64,000 bases of DNA from Aptenodytes patagonicus (Eukaryota; Chordata; Aves; Sphenisciformes; Spheniscidae): contig NC_134959.1 in NCBI RefSeq assembly GCF_965638725.1, positions 11,164,417 through 11,228,416 of the forward strand, read 5' to 3'. The notes beneath the pieces are model-generated. The model saw nothing but the letters and a program-made list of their open reading frames with translations, was not told where the DNA came from and searched no databases. The position numbers and the translations under genes are program-made. Shown one piece after another: positions 49,201 through 59,244 of this stretch. Position 1 is the first letter of the stretch; each line of letters begins with the position of its first letter.

Positions 49201-52200
49201 TTTGTTTTCAAGTATGTTCCTGTGATGAATTGTGGGCATTTATTAGCTAAGAAAAATTCTCTAGCTAGCAGTCTGAGCTATGTATTTCTGGATTTCTGGC
49301 TGCAGATCTTTCTTGGAACTGAGTAGCTGCCAGAAATTTGCCTGGCTATCTGCTTGCTTTGTAAATCCTCACCTCTGGAAGCACTTACTGACAAGAAGGG
49401 GGCATATAACACAAGCATGCTGTATTTTTAGGTTGGAAACGCTGATTATAAGCAAATGAACAAGATAACACAGTATTTATGTTTTTAAATACAAACATTC
49501 ATCAGGTAAATAAAGTTTCTTTCAAGCAGTATTTTAAGGAAATCGAAGCAAGTGATCTTCTTTACAGTGAAGAAAAGAGGTATGGTATTTAAGAACAGAA
49601 AAAGCTTATATGGTCCTTCTTCCAAAAAGCCAGACAATTCTACCTGTTCACGATGATGCTGTTTATTGCCTCTAGGCTGTCTCAGTATGGAAGACATCCC
49701 TAGTCAAGATTTTAAAAATCTTGAAAGCTATCCAAACAAAAAAAAGGGTTTTGTTCAGATGTCAGGTAGATTTTTTTTTTCTTCTTTCCTTTTTTTCCCC
49801 AAGTACAGAAGATTGATATCCAGTAGATGATGTTGCTGGACTGATTGGTAAGGAATGCTTGGGGCGTTGAATGCCTGCCTGGGCCTCTGTTCCTTCTGGA
49901 GATCTCTTAAGTATATTGGATGTTCTTTGAAGAAGTATTTTATGTAGGTTTAATAGTGTAAGAATCTAAAATAAGACATTCTTTATAAAAATACTAATTA
50001 TAGAGACATATAACTTAAAATGTAAATCAAGAAAAACTAGTTTTATCTTGTGAGAAACAATATTGTCCATGATTTAGTACTCCAGCCGCTTAGAAAATTT
50101 GTCTTTTCTAAGTATGTGTTTGAATGCAAATCTTAATAAATGGAAGTTATGAGAGACCAGTGGGGCCTCCATTTTTAATAATGAGTAGTTCTCTTTTTGT
50201 CATAATTGCCATATTGTGTGATATATATCTTCCATAATGGTATTTACATTCCTATAGAATTAAATAACAACTTTCCTGGAGTCATTTTTTATTCCCAATT
50301 CTTGTCCTTTTATATGATGGTAAGAGATTTCAATCTCTCTCTCCCAATTAAAGTAAATTACAAAAACAATTAATATGTTTGCTGCATGAGGCAAATTTAC
50401 TGAATTGTAGAGTATGCCACTGAGTGAAAGGCTGTAAGCCAGTCATTTTCCTTTGTCTGCACTTAACATTCCAGTTGCTGTCTGGTTACAGAGTGTGCGT
50501 TCTATGACAAAGATTCTCAAAATGCTTAGACTTCATTTCTATGCAAGTTAGTTTCTATATAATTTAATCTGAAATTATCTTGAAAATATTTTTCTGTTCT
50601 CTGAATTTTCTCTCCATATTAATTTTCTTCAAGAAAAAGCGCTAGAAAAGGCCAGTAAATACCAAAATGACCAATATGTGTTACTGGCAATTACAAACTC
50701 AAATATTGATGAGTACTGACATGTAAATACTACAACTGAACTAATACAGCAATGTAACATCAATTTTTTGCAGGTCACATCCTATTTTTTCTAATCTTCT
50801 CCACATATCTGTATGAGAAACAGCTTTTAGGAGAAATATTACAAACATATCATTGAACATAAAGCTAATTCTTGCATTATTTGTGAATATATATTTAAGA
50901 ACATGTTACTGTTTTTGGCTTTTTGCAGCGTTAATAATTATTATTCATGTAATCGCTATTATTAAAAACTCCTGGAGATCAAGTTACTAAGGAGGAAAAA
51001 AAATAAAATGGTTATTTTTCCTTTATTAGCAACCAACTTCTGTAGCCACATCTACTGTCCGCCTAGGACTTCCAGTGCAAGCCAAAGTTGTTCAATCAAC
51101 TGCTACACCTGTCAGTGCTACGTCTGCTGCAACTCTGCCAGGAGGCTCTATTCTTTCACATACCACAGTAAGTAGTAAGAATATAAAAAGCAAAAGATGG
51201 GTGAAGAAAAGAATGTTTGTAATTACATTTTTTCGAAAGTGAATTTTAATGTTCATATGTTTGCTTTTATCGCAAACATAATCCCAGAAATTAATAATGA
51301 ATGTACAGTCAGACTGTGTTATGCAGGTGCTGAGTGATAGCCTAGATCTTATTTTCTGCTGTTTCCTAGATGATAAAAAAAATGGGGGTAGCATAGATTC
51401 AGTTTTGAGCTTTTTTTGAAGAAAAAACTTAAACCAGCTGGACTCACGAATACTGTGTCAGTGGTGGACATGCTGTACTACGTTTGTCCCCCGTCAAGAG
51501 CTGTGGTGTCTGCTGTGTGCCGCAGGATCCACAGCATCACCTGTGGCATCGCAGTGCAGGTGATTGTGTCAGCTTGTTCTGCATCTGTGCCCAAGACAGA
51601 GCAAAGTTCTGCAGTCAGGCTGGACTGGGGGGTCCTGATAGCTTCTGCTCATCATGTTATGCTGCCTGGCTGAGCTCTCTAGCTTCTGCAGTCCCATTTG
51701 GTGTGTCTGAGACTTTTTGGCACTTGAAAGGGTGGCATGTAGGGTCAGATAAAGTATGAGAGCTGAACTGGATGGTGTGTGTGTGTGGTGCTCTGTGCAG
51801 CCTGATAAGCTTTCCAGCCTTCTAAGGTTGAGGAGCATGCAGCACAGCCTTTGTGTGTGGCCCAGCTAGGTCCAGAACAGCTTTGCTAGGGCTTTGCACT
51901 GGTGCAAAAGCACATATGCTGCTGCTGGGTTCAGATTAGGTTGGGAAGCTGTGTTAGTGCATTTGTATCATTTGGATCTGAGCTGTCACTGTAACTGTGG
52001 TATAGATAACTGTAAACCTGATGACATGACCACAGATCATTGGGAATTGACTTGTTTATTTTAAGGGCCAAATTTACAGAAAGTTGAGTTATAGAAGTAA
52101 CGGTGATCTTAAAGGGCTGGATAATAGCAACTCATTTTTTAGTGGTACATTTATTTTTGTAATAAAAAGAACTTTAAAGGAGGACTTTCACTGTTCACTA

Positions 52201-55200
52201 AAGGGTGACAAAATTAGGGTTATAATAAGTAAGTAAAGTCAATGGTTTTATTTTGCCAGTAAGTGTGTATTTGAAAGGAAACAAGTTTTTCTTGTCAGGC
52301 TTTCAAGAACTTGGTGGTTGAGTAAAAGAACTAAAAGAAGATAATTACCTGTTTTTTCAATATAAAATATTGATAGGTATCAGTAGCTACAACGAGTGCT
52401 CAAAATTTATTCAAGACAACAGTAGCAACTGGAACATCAGCTTCTCAACAACCTGCAGTAATTACTGGTGGACAAACTCAAGCTTCAGCACAAAACCAGG
52501 GTCAGCCTCGGCTGCCGCTTCCACCTCATACAACAGCACAAGTACCAGCACAGCCCCAGGTCATACCAAGCTCTCCTGTACCTGGAACCACAGTTGTATC
52601 ACAGGTAAGTTTTTTAAAATACTAGATACTTGGTTTTCTTAGTACTTCATGAACTTCTAAGGTCTATTCAGAAGCAGAAAGAACTCTTTCTTCATGCAAG
52701 CACACTTCCCGTGACGAAGCAAATACTTTACAAACAAGAAACCCTTCCCCTCATTTCAACTAAATGGGATACAAATTCTGAGAGGGAGGAAGAACACTTG
52801 TGGTCAGCTTTCTCCATCCTGCCATGTATGTGTCAGTAGTGAAAGAGCTATTCTGTTTCTCCAGACAGAGCAATCAGGCCTTCAGTCTATGGACTTCATT
52901 ATTATCGTGTTGCTGGGCCTCAAAACTGTGGTTACACTGAAGTGTAAAATTTCTGTTTCTCGGAGTAACTACAACATATAAAAATAATGGCTTGAAAAAA
53001 TTAGAGCATCTGTTTTCCTACTGATGAAGAAAAGATTAGATATGATGATGTTTGAAGACTATTTCTAATTTGACATTACTGCTGTAGCTGCATTGTACAA
53101 AAACATACTGAATCAATAATTTAACAAATTAAGATAGCTTGGGGAACATTGTACATTGTGTATTGGGCATCTCAAAGGAGAATGCATCTCCAACAAATTG
53201 TTGTGTTACTTCTTATTTTTAAGGTTATTTCTATCAAAACAGACTGTAAAATATTAAATATATTTCACTGATTTTTTTTGTTAGTATTCGTGAGGTATGA
53301 TGTTCAGTTACATAAAGAAGTGAAGAAAATGTCAGGTAACTAGCAGCACTAGTAAAATAGCTGCAGATGTATTTCAAATGTGTCCTGCCTGAATTGGAAT
53401 AATTTCATCATTTTCCCTCTTTATAGGGATCAGAGCATGCATTGATCCTGATTGGAAAATAGATTGTATCTGCTACTTGTTTTCTTTGACTTTTGCAGGA
53501 AATGCAAGAGAATGTGAAAAAATGCAAAAACTTTTTAGCTACCCTTATAAAACTTGCTTCTCATAATTCACCGTCTCCGGAAACGTCCCGTAATGTGAAA
53601 GCTCTGGTTCAGGATTTGTTGGTAAATAGTTATCTTTCATTTTGTCAGTTGTCTATTAAGCTTGTTATTTACGTATGCTGAAAACTATTGTTTTGATCCT
53701 AACAATTTTTTTGCTGTAATGAAAGTGAAAGGAGTTGGGCTACATCAAAATGCAAATATTCTGTACGTTACATATCTTCAAAAATCTGTTAAAGGTAGGC
53801 TTTGTCTTAGTTTCTGAAAGGGGAAATGCAACAAAGTATTTCATATGCATTCATCAGAAACACTATTGTTTTGATGGATAATATTTTGGTCATTTATTTA
53901 GAAAAATAGAGTAAAATACAGGATTTTTTCCTTGACGATTCATTGTTTCTTTTCCACCAAACCATGGTCTTTTCTGAAACAGTAAGAAGCTATTAAATGT
54001 TTTAACCACAGAGTGAATGTAGATATATGCCTCCACAACATGGTTTAGAGTTTCTAGGACTGAAGGAAAAGTATTTTGCTAAGCTGCTGAGTCCAAGCAG
54101 TTCTGCAGACAGATGCCCCTGCATGGAGCCTTAACTGCAAGTGGATTTCAAGAGGCAAAGTTGTGTTTCAGCTAGATGAGTCCTTGGGCCCAGAAAAAGT
54201 CTGACTTACTGTAGTCTCCAGTGCAACATATGTTTCAATGAATTGTATAAACGCGTTGCAGACAGATGTTACTGTGGAGCTGGACAAATGGTCAAGCTTC
54301 TTAAATTAAATATAGTCTATGAAGAACTTGGATTTAAAAGTAGTTGATATGTTTCTTCGAATTCATTGACAGAGAAACCTTTGTATTTTAGACAAGCCTA
54401 AGACTTTTTCCAAGTATGAGCCATTCAACAATTACATTCAGTGGTTCCAGTAAAATCTTGTTTTAACTTTTGAATACTAAGAAAGATTAACTAAGTAAAG
54501 GTAACAACTTATAATATTTTAAACAAAGTGAGACACATATATAATAAATATATTTATTAAAAGTTGTTTTGGTTTGTTTGTTTTTGTTCTTGTTCTGTAT
54601 CAGTCCAGGAAAGCTAATGAATGTTTTTATTACAACCTGAGATTGTAACTAATGATACTTTAGAAGTATTATAAAATACATCTGGGTTATAGAGTTCTCC
54701 TGTATTAACTACTAAATAAACTACTGAATATGTATTTCATATATTTGTAAGTGTATATTTTGTGAGTATATACACATATATATACATACACACATTTATA
54801 TAGGTGAAAATTTTATATATATATACACTTATGTATACTCTATATATGCATATGCTTTACATATATAGTTTTATATATATGTATACACATTCTGCTAAGT
54901 TAAATTGAGCTTTCAAAATTGGTTTTGGAATTAAGTAAAGATATTTTCTTATTACAAGGACTGACAAATTTTATAATAGTTTGTAAGGTTACTTCAACAA
55001 CCTGGTTTTTTATTCATATTTTTAAAAGGAAGTCACTATGTAAATGTTAGCATAGGAATCCCAAAATACCATTGGAATCCCAAAAAAGACTTGAGTGTTT
55101 GTGGGATCTCGTTGTGTCTTCAATTGTGCATCCCCAAGGGAACTCCCTGAATTCTGAGTGGCATGTTACGTATATAAATTAGCTCTTGACAGAAGGATTT

Positions 55201-57616
55201 TATAGATACAGAGGAGTTGAGGGACTTCAGCTTTGAAAGTTCTTCTTGATATGGTTAGCCTATTTAGCTAGAGATATATACATATGGATATATGTATATA
55301 TACATATATTTTTCCAATATATGGAAAAAAAACCCAACCAAACAACTGAACTTGAGGAGTTGATGCTTTTTTTTTTCTTTCCCCTGAAGGATGCAAAGAT
55401 TGATCCAGAAGAATTTACAGGCCGCCTTCAATCGGAACTCAAATCATCTCCTCAGCCATATCTTGTACCTTTCCTTAAGGTAAAGTGAATATTGTTCAGA
55501 TAAATTTATTTCAATGCAAATATCAATACATTAAGTTTTAGAATATGCTTTTTAAATGGAATCAGCTTCACCTGTCTAGAGCAGGACTACTCAATTTTTA
55601 CTTTGTGCTGCCAATTTCTGCCGAAATCTTCTTGGCTGGAAGTCACGTGCAGGCTCCATCTCTGTCAGGCCAGCCAGGTGCTGCTTACTGCTTTCGTGGC
55701 TGGGAGCTGTGGCTGTGTTCTGCAGCTGACTGCTCCCTGACGGGTTGAGAGAATGGTAAGAAATAGCGATTTCCTACGGGAGGGAGACCTTATGTGTTTG
55801 GGGCCTTGGTTTAGGTTTAAGAAAAATTTATTTGTCATCCAGAGCTGATCTGGAATTTACTGCTTGAGTAGCCCTGATCTAGAACGTTGTAGTAATTAGA
55901 TTTATATAAAAAAGCAGTTACTCCCTCATTTGGAAATCATCTATTATGTATTCTGTAGTGATCCTTTACTGTTATAATGCATACACTTTTCTGTGGTAGT
56001 AGCTCATTTTTTATGAAGTACAGCATTCACATTTGGAAGAGTTACAAGTTATTTCTATTGAATGCTTCAAGTAATTTAATAAGCTCTTCCCATATTGTTT
56101 TTGTAATCTACATTTGAGTCATTGATAACTTTCAGTGCATGTGTAACGGTGATTATGAAAAACTAAACTGGATAATGCTGTTGAAATAATTGATTAGCTG
56201 ATCCTGCTTGTAATCTGGAACTAATCTATAATAGAAGTTCTAATGTGATACCAAATGGATTTATTGTTGGGTCCTAAGTTAGTATACGTGGGGGTAAATT
56301 TATCTTTTAATTGGTTCTTGTACATTAGCTACAATAGCTTCCATATGCAAGATGATGTACAAACATACAAACCGTGTTTAATTATGCCCCAACAAAACCA
56401 CAACTATAGTTTTAAGTGTTTTTCTTCTAGTCCAAAACTTCTCAGTTTAGGGCAGATTTCCTCTCTTTCTTCTCTCCCTTCAACTTTTCTTCAGAACTCT
56501 CTCCCTCTGCTTCTCTTTTTTCAAGTTATCATTAACCCTTATTTGTGTTTTTTCCTGCTCTTACACTGCAGTCACTTCTAACATCGTGATAAGTTTTAAC
56601 TTGTTTCCCTTCTTTGAAGTCCTTTCTTGGCAACAGGCATTAAGTTTTTAAATAAATATTAGAAGTTTAGAAAGAACTGTAGCTTGGGCTAAACACTTGC
56701 ACTGTACAGCCGCCTCGGGGGAGCACTTCAAAAGAACACTACTACCACTTAGAAAGTAAAAAGTTTATTCGTGAAGGTACAGTATAGCCTTTTAGAACTA
56801 TATTTTTTGGTTGAACTGGTCTGAACATGAAGCATACAATAGTACACTTTTCTAGTCCAGTCAGAATATATTAGATCAGTAATAATACAGTAAACAGCTA
56901 TTGCTGTAGGGCATCAACAGTTAAATCGTCTTGTTCTAGGTACTGGAGGCATGTCAGGAGAAGTAAATTGGTGCAGCTTACTTCTTCTAGTATGCAATGG
57001 GAATAGAGTTGTTCCTGTGGTTCTGCCTTTTCTGTTTCCATTTTTTGCCCTTCCAAAGACCTAAGCTACAAGTTCTAGGTAGTCTTGAGGAGGGGAGTGT
57101 TAGATTTTACTGCTACTGTGGAATTAGGGCACATCAAAATCTACGGGGTTGCTAAATCTAAATTGAAAGCTTATTAAAAATGTAAACTGAACTTTCCCTC
57201 TTACAAAATATGTTCAGTCTTACTTTTTTGATGAATAGGCAGATAATAAAATTGGAAAGAAAGCTGCATTCTTTTAATTATGTTTACAGCAAATCTCAAA
57301 ATATTTTTTTTGTCAACCTGCTAAATTTGATATTTCATAAACTTTCTTCTCTTTTTAGAAAAGTCTACCTGCATTGAGACAATCTTTACTGAATAGTCAA
57401 CATTCAGTTTTGCAAGGACAGCCGTCTCAGCAGTCACTTCAACAAACCAAGCTATCACAAGTTATACCTCAATCTGCCTCTGGAAGCATTTCCTCTGTTG
57501 TCACAACGCAGACAATAGGAATAAGGCAACCAAACAACATTTGCACAGTCTCTGTATCAAATACAGTGCAGCCTCCTCAGGTTAAGGTGGTACAGTCAAA
57601 TCAGAGTTCTCAACTG
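33057..57616 (+). CDS. TAF4-family TFIID subunit (TAF4-like, probable third paralogue), first seven coding exons; 3' part beyond window
   Basis: TAF4 proteins are TFIID subunits: the C-terminal histone fold pairs with TAF12, and the TAFH domain binds activators. Coding exons: 33057-34227, 38286-38458, 51030-51167, 52377-52604, 53499-53621, 55390-55479 and 57359-57616, giving 727 residues so far with all phases joining. Features: N-terminal helix [19 protein letters not shown] (about 19-37), Ala13 tract (116-128), Pro/Ala/Gly-rich region to about 370, QLPPGF/IPPGMVLVR box (about 378-396), Gln-rich [16 protein letters not shown], and TAFH domain (about 574-649: [38 protein letters not shown]). 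By eye it is about equally similar to recalled TAF4 and TAF4B, and its linker exons match neither. No FRDxDDINDV histone-fold exon was found before 64000. Orthodox TAF4 remains the alternative. Confidence 0.88.
33402..33440 (+). repeat. GCG/GCA codon repeat encoding Ala13
   Basis: Thirteen consecutive Ala codons (pattern GCG/GCA) give residues 116-128 of TAF4-like. It is a candidate length polymorphism. Confidence 0.9.
34228..38285 (+). other. TAF4-like intron 1
   Basis: About 4.1 kb; contains the CR1 copy at 34713-34926. The rest is AT-rich with no supported gene. Confidence 0.65.
34713..34926 (+). mobile_element. CR1 LINE, 5'-truncated 3' end
   Basis: The segment begins ATGAGGAAAAATTTCTTTAC, runs through GGAACAGGCTGCCCAGGGAA, GAGTCCCCATCCCTGGA and GATGATCTTAGAGGTCTTTT, and ends in tandem TGATTCTA units (34915-34926). 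This is the hallmark 3' end of chicken-repeat-1 elements; only the last 210 bases or so are present. Good preservation suggests a fairly young bird subfamily. Confidence 0.95.
38286..38458 (+). CDS. TAF4-like exon 2 (Gln-rich)
   Basis: Acceptor TTATTAG is followed by [20 protein letters not shown] then a Gln-rich run, ending LSTTQ and donor GTATGT. It parallels the TAF4 segment PGMVLVRSENGQLLMIPQQA. Confidence 0.93.
38459..51029 (+). other. TAF4-like intron 2 (12.6 kb)
   Basis: This is the longest intron in the window. It is mostly AT-rich. GC-richer unassigned patches near 46500-46980 and 47540-48360 may be old repeats. An imperfect direct repeat (AGTAGATGGGCTTAG / AGTATATGGGCTTAG) lies near 42533 and 42646. 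I see no supported exon, RNA gene or CR1 copy. Confidence 0.55.
51030..51167 (+). CDS. TAF4-like exon 3
   Basis: Acceptor TTATTAG and donor GTAAGT bracket 46 in-phase codons reading [20 protein letters not shown] then a Ser/Thr/Ala-rich stretch to SHTT. I find no close counterpart in recalled TAF4 or TAF4B; it is accepted on splice signals, phase and composition. Confidence 0.8.
51168..52376 (+). other. TAF4-like intron 3
   Basis: Contains a distinctly GC-richer block at about 51430-51960 that looks inserted (see findings). No gene is seen. Confidence 0.55.
52377..52604 (+). CDS. TAF4-like exon 4
   Basis: 76 in-phase codons from [20 protein letters not shown] to [12 protein letters not shown] lie between acceptor TTGATAG and donor GTAAGT. 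It is Gln/Thr/Pro-rich, the style of TAF4 activator-binding linkers, but unlike TAF4 or TAF4B in detail. Confidence 0.83.
52605..53498 (+). other. TAF4-like intron 4
   Basis: About 0.9 kb, AT-rich, no feature recognised. Confidence 0.6.
53499..53621 (+). CDS. TAF4-like exon 5 (TAFH domain, first part)
   Basis: Acceptor TTTTGCAG, then [20 protein letters not shown] and a variable loop, ending [20 protein letters not shown] is nearly invariant in the family. Confidence 0.96.
54746..54890. repeat. TA/CA-rich low-complexity (imperfect microsatellite)
   Basis: Interspersed TATATA and CACATA runs over about 145 bases, several self-complementary. Confidence 0.8.
55274..55322. repeat. TA-rich palindromic stretch
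   Basis: ATATATACATATGG followed by ATATATGTATATATAC is strongly self-complementary, about 70 bases before exon 6. Confidence 0.7.
55390..55479 (+). CDS. TAF4-like exon 6 (TAFH domain, second part)
   Basis: Thirty codons [20 protein letters not shown] plus [10 protein letters not shown], donor [18 protein letters not shown] is the family signature; DAKI agrees with TAF4B and PYLVP with TAF4. Confidence 0.96.
55480..57358 (+). other. TAF4-like intron 6
   Basis: Contains the hAT MITE at 55582-55876. The rest is AT-rich without a supported gene. Confidence 0.6.
55582..55876. mobile_element. Non-autonomous hAT (Charlie-like) MITE with target-site duplication
   Basis: The left end CAGGACTACTCAA and the reverse complement of the right end CAGGGCTACTCAA match at 12 of 13 positions. 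The flanking 8-mers are GTCTAGAG and ATCTAGAA, sharing the TCTAGA core typical of hAT/Charlie insertions. The 295-bp body has no transposase frame, so it is a MITE-like element. Confidence 0.8.
57359..57616 (+). CDS. TAF4-like exon 7
   Basis: Acceptor CTTTTTAG opens with KSLPALRQ, the end of the TAFH domain, then 78 Gln/Ser/Val-rich residues ending [10 protein letters not shown], donor GTAGGT. Later exons lie to the right of the window. Confidence 0.94.
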
Positions 57617-58962
57617 GTAGGTACTGTACTATAGAAGAGAATTGCTTAAGAAACTGAATAGCAGTTGTCAATGTTATTTTTATTGCAGCTTGTTTGGGAA
57701 AATACTTTTTTGTTTGTTTGTATCATATTCTGTGATATATAGTAGTACCTCATTTTATGGCATTTCACATGTATGTTCAACCATTAGTTTAGATAACATT
57801 ATTAACATAGCTTAAATTTAAGAAAGTACGCTCTTGGCCTTTTCGTCTGGAATACAGTGATTGTTATCTGAGCACAGTGGAATTTGAGTTAATTACAAAT
57901 GTAGAACAGAAAGCTTTTCAAGACTTACAGGCAAAAGTATAATTTTTAATGTGTCATTAGGTATGCTGCTTTGCTTAGATTAGTCTGCATTAAAATTGAC
58001 TCTTATCTCATTTTAAACTCTTCTACACAGTTATAAAATCTTGTAGAAGAATAGCTGTACTGTACCAGCATGTTTTGTTTAGAAATAGTGCCATACTTTG
58101 TTATTTACTGAAATATATCATTGTTGTGCATATTGGAGTATTATGTGCTTAGACTCATTAATTTCAAAGGCACTGTCAATAAGGCAACTATGCAGCCACT
58201 TACTGAGTGTGGTGAATTTATCCTGCTCTTACATAGGATCTTGCATGTGTACTTACAGTTGTAATTAAAATATGTTTAGGATTTTTACAAGGCCTTGAGT
58301 TTATACAGGCATTATCATCCTTCAGGCAAAGATGTAAGAGTTTCTTTGTCTGTGATTTCTGTGTATGTATGAGTAAACTACTTGACTTAGGTTTCAAAAT
58401 CAAATTAACAAGTTCCAGAAAGTGTGTAAAGTTGGTAAAAAATTATATTATCAAGATTCAGAAATTTACATGATAATGTAAAACCTTACAGTGATCTATG
58501 CTTGAGTTTATAGGCTCTATAAAGCATATAAATAATTTGTACGGTGTGTGGAGAGAGAATATTTCTTTTGCTTTAATTTAAAAGTAGCAGTGCACAATCT
58601 GAAAATGTCCGAGCCATCTGAGCCATGTCTTTTGAACCTTACAAATACTTTCTAGCAGTTAAATTACTAACTTTAAAATGAAATTAATATAATTTTACCA
58701 TCCTTTAGCGAGCATAGTTTTAATGTGTGAGAACATCTTAGGTGCTAAGACTTCTGACTCTGGCTTTTTTAATACACACGAGACATTTGGATAGTTTGCA
58801 CCTGAACTCAGCTGCTTTCTGTTCAGCCACTTGCATTGTTTCTTTTTCTAAGATGGGTTGTTCCCACCCCTTCTGGACTGTTGTATTAATTAGAAAAGTG
58901 TTCCTCAGACTTTTTGTGACTTCTTTTTGATTCATCCATGTTTTATAAGACTGAATTGACGA

Positions 58963-59244
58963 TAGCTTTGGTTCTTCAAGGTGGGGGAGCAGGAACTAGT
59001 TGTAATTACAGGCAGTAGGTGTAAAAATTACTCCCTGACCTGGGGAAAGCAAACTTCTGACAGCAGCTGACAGGTTCCTTACAAATATAAATGTTCATGG
59101 CCAGTAAGTCTAGCCCTACTTCATGCCACAATCTTAGGACTAACCTACTGCCAAGTAACATAGCTTTTTCCAATGTTTTGCAACCCACTTGAAACACTCC
59201 TGAGCCTACTAGGCAGGTTGCACCCCACCTTTTGAGAAACACTG
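58963..59244. mobile_element. Probable second hAT (MER5/Charlie-like) element
   Basis: The right end reads CCACCTTTTGAGAAACACTG, whose reverse complement CAGTGTTTCTCAAAAGGTGG is a classic Charlie-type terminus. The left end TAGCTTTGGTTCTTCAAGG then TGGGG aligns with it with small gaps. No clear 8-bp duplication was found, so the left boundary is uncertain. Confidence 0.55.

Larger units (their letters stand above)
53622..55389 (+). other. TAF4-like intron 5
   Basis: Contains TA/CA-rich microsatellite-like sequence at 54746-54890 and a smaller TA palindrome at 55274-55322. No gene is seen. Confidence 0.6.
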
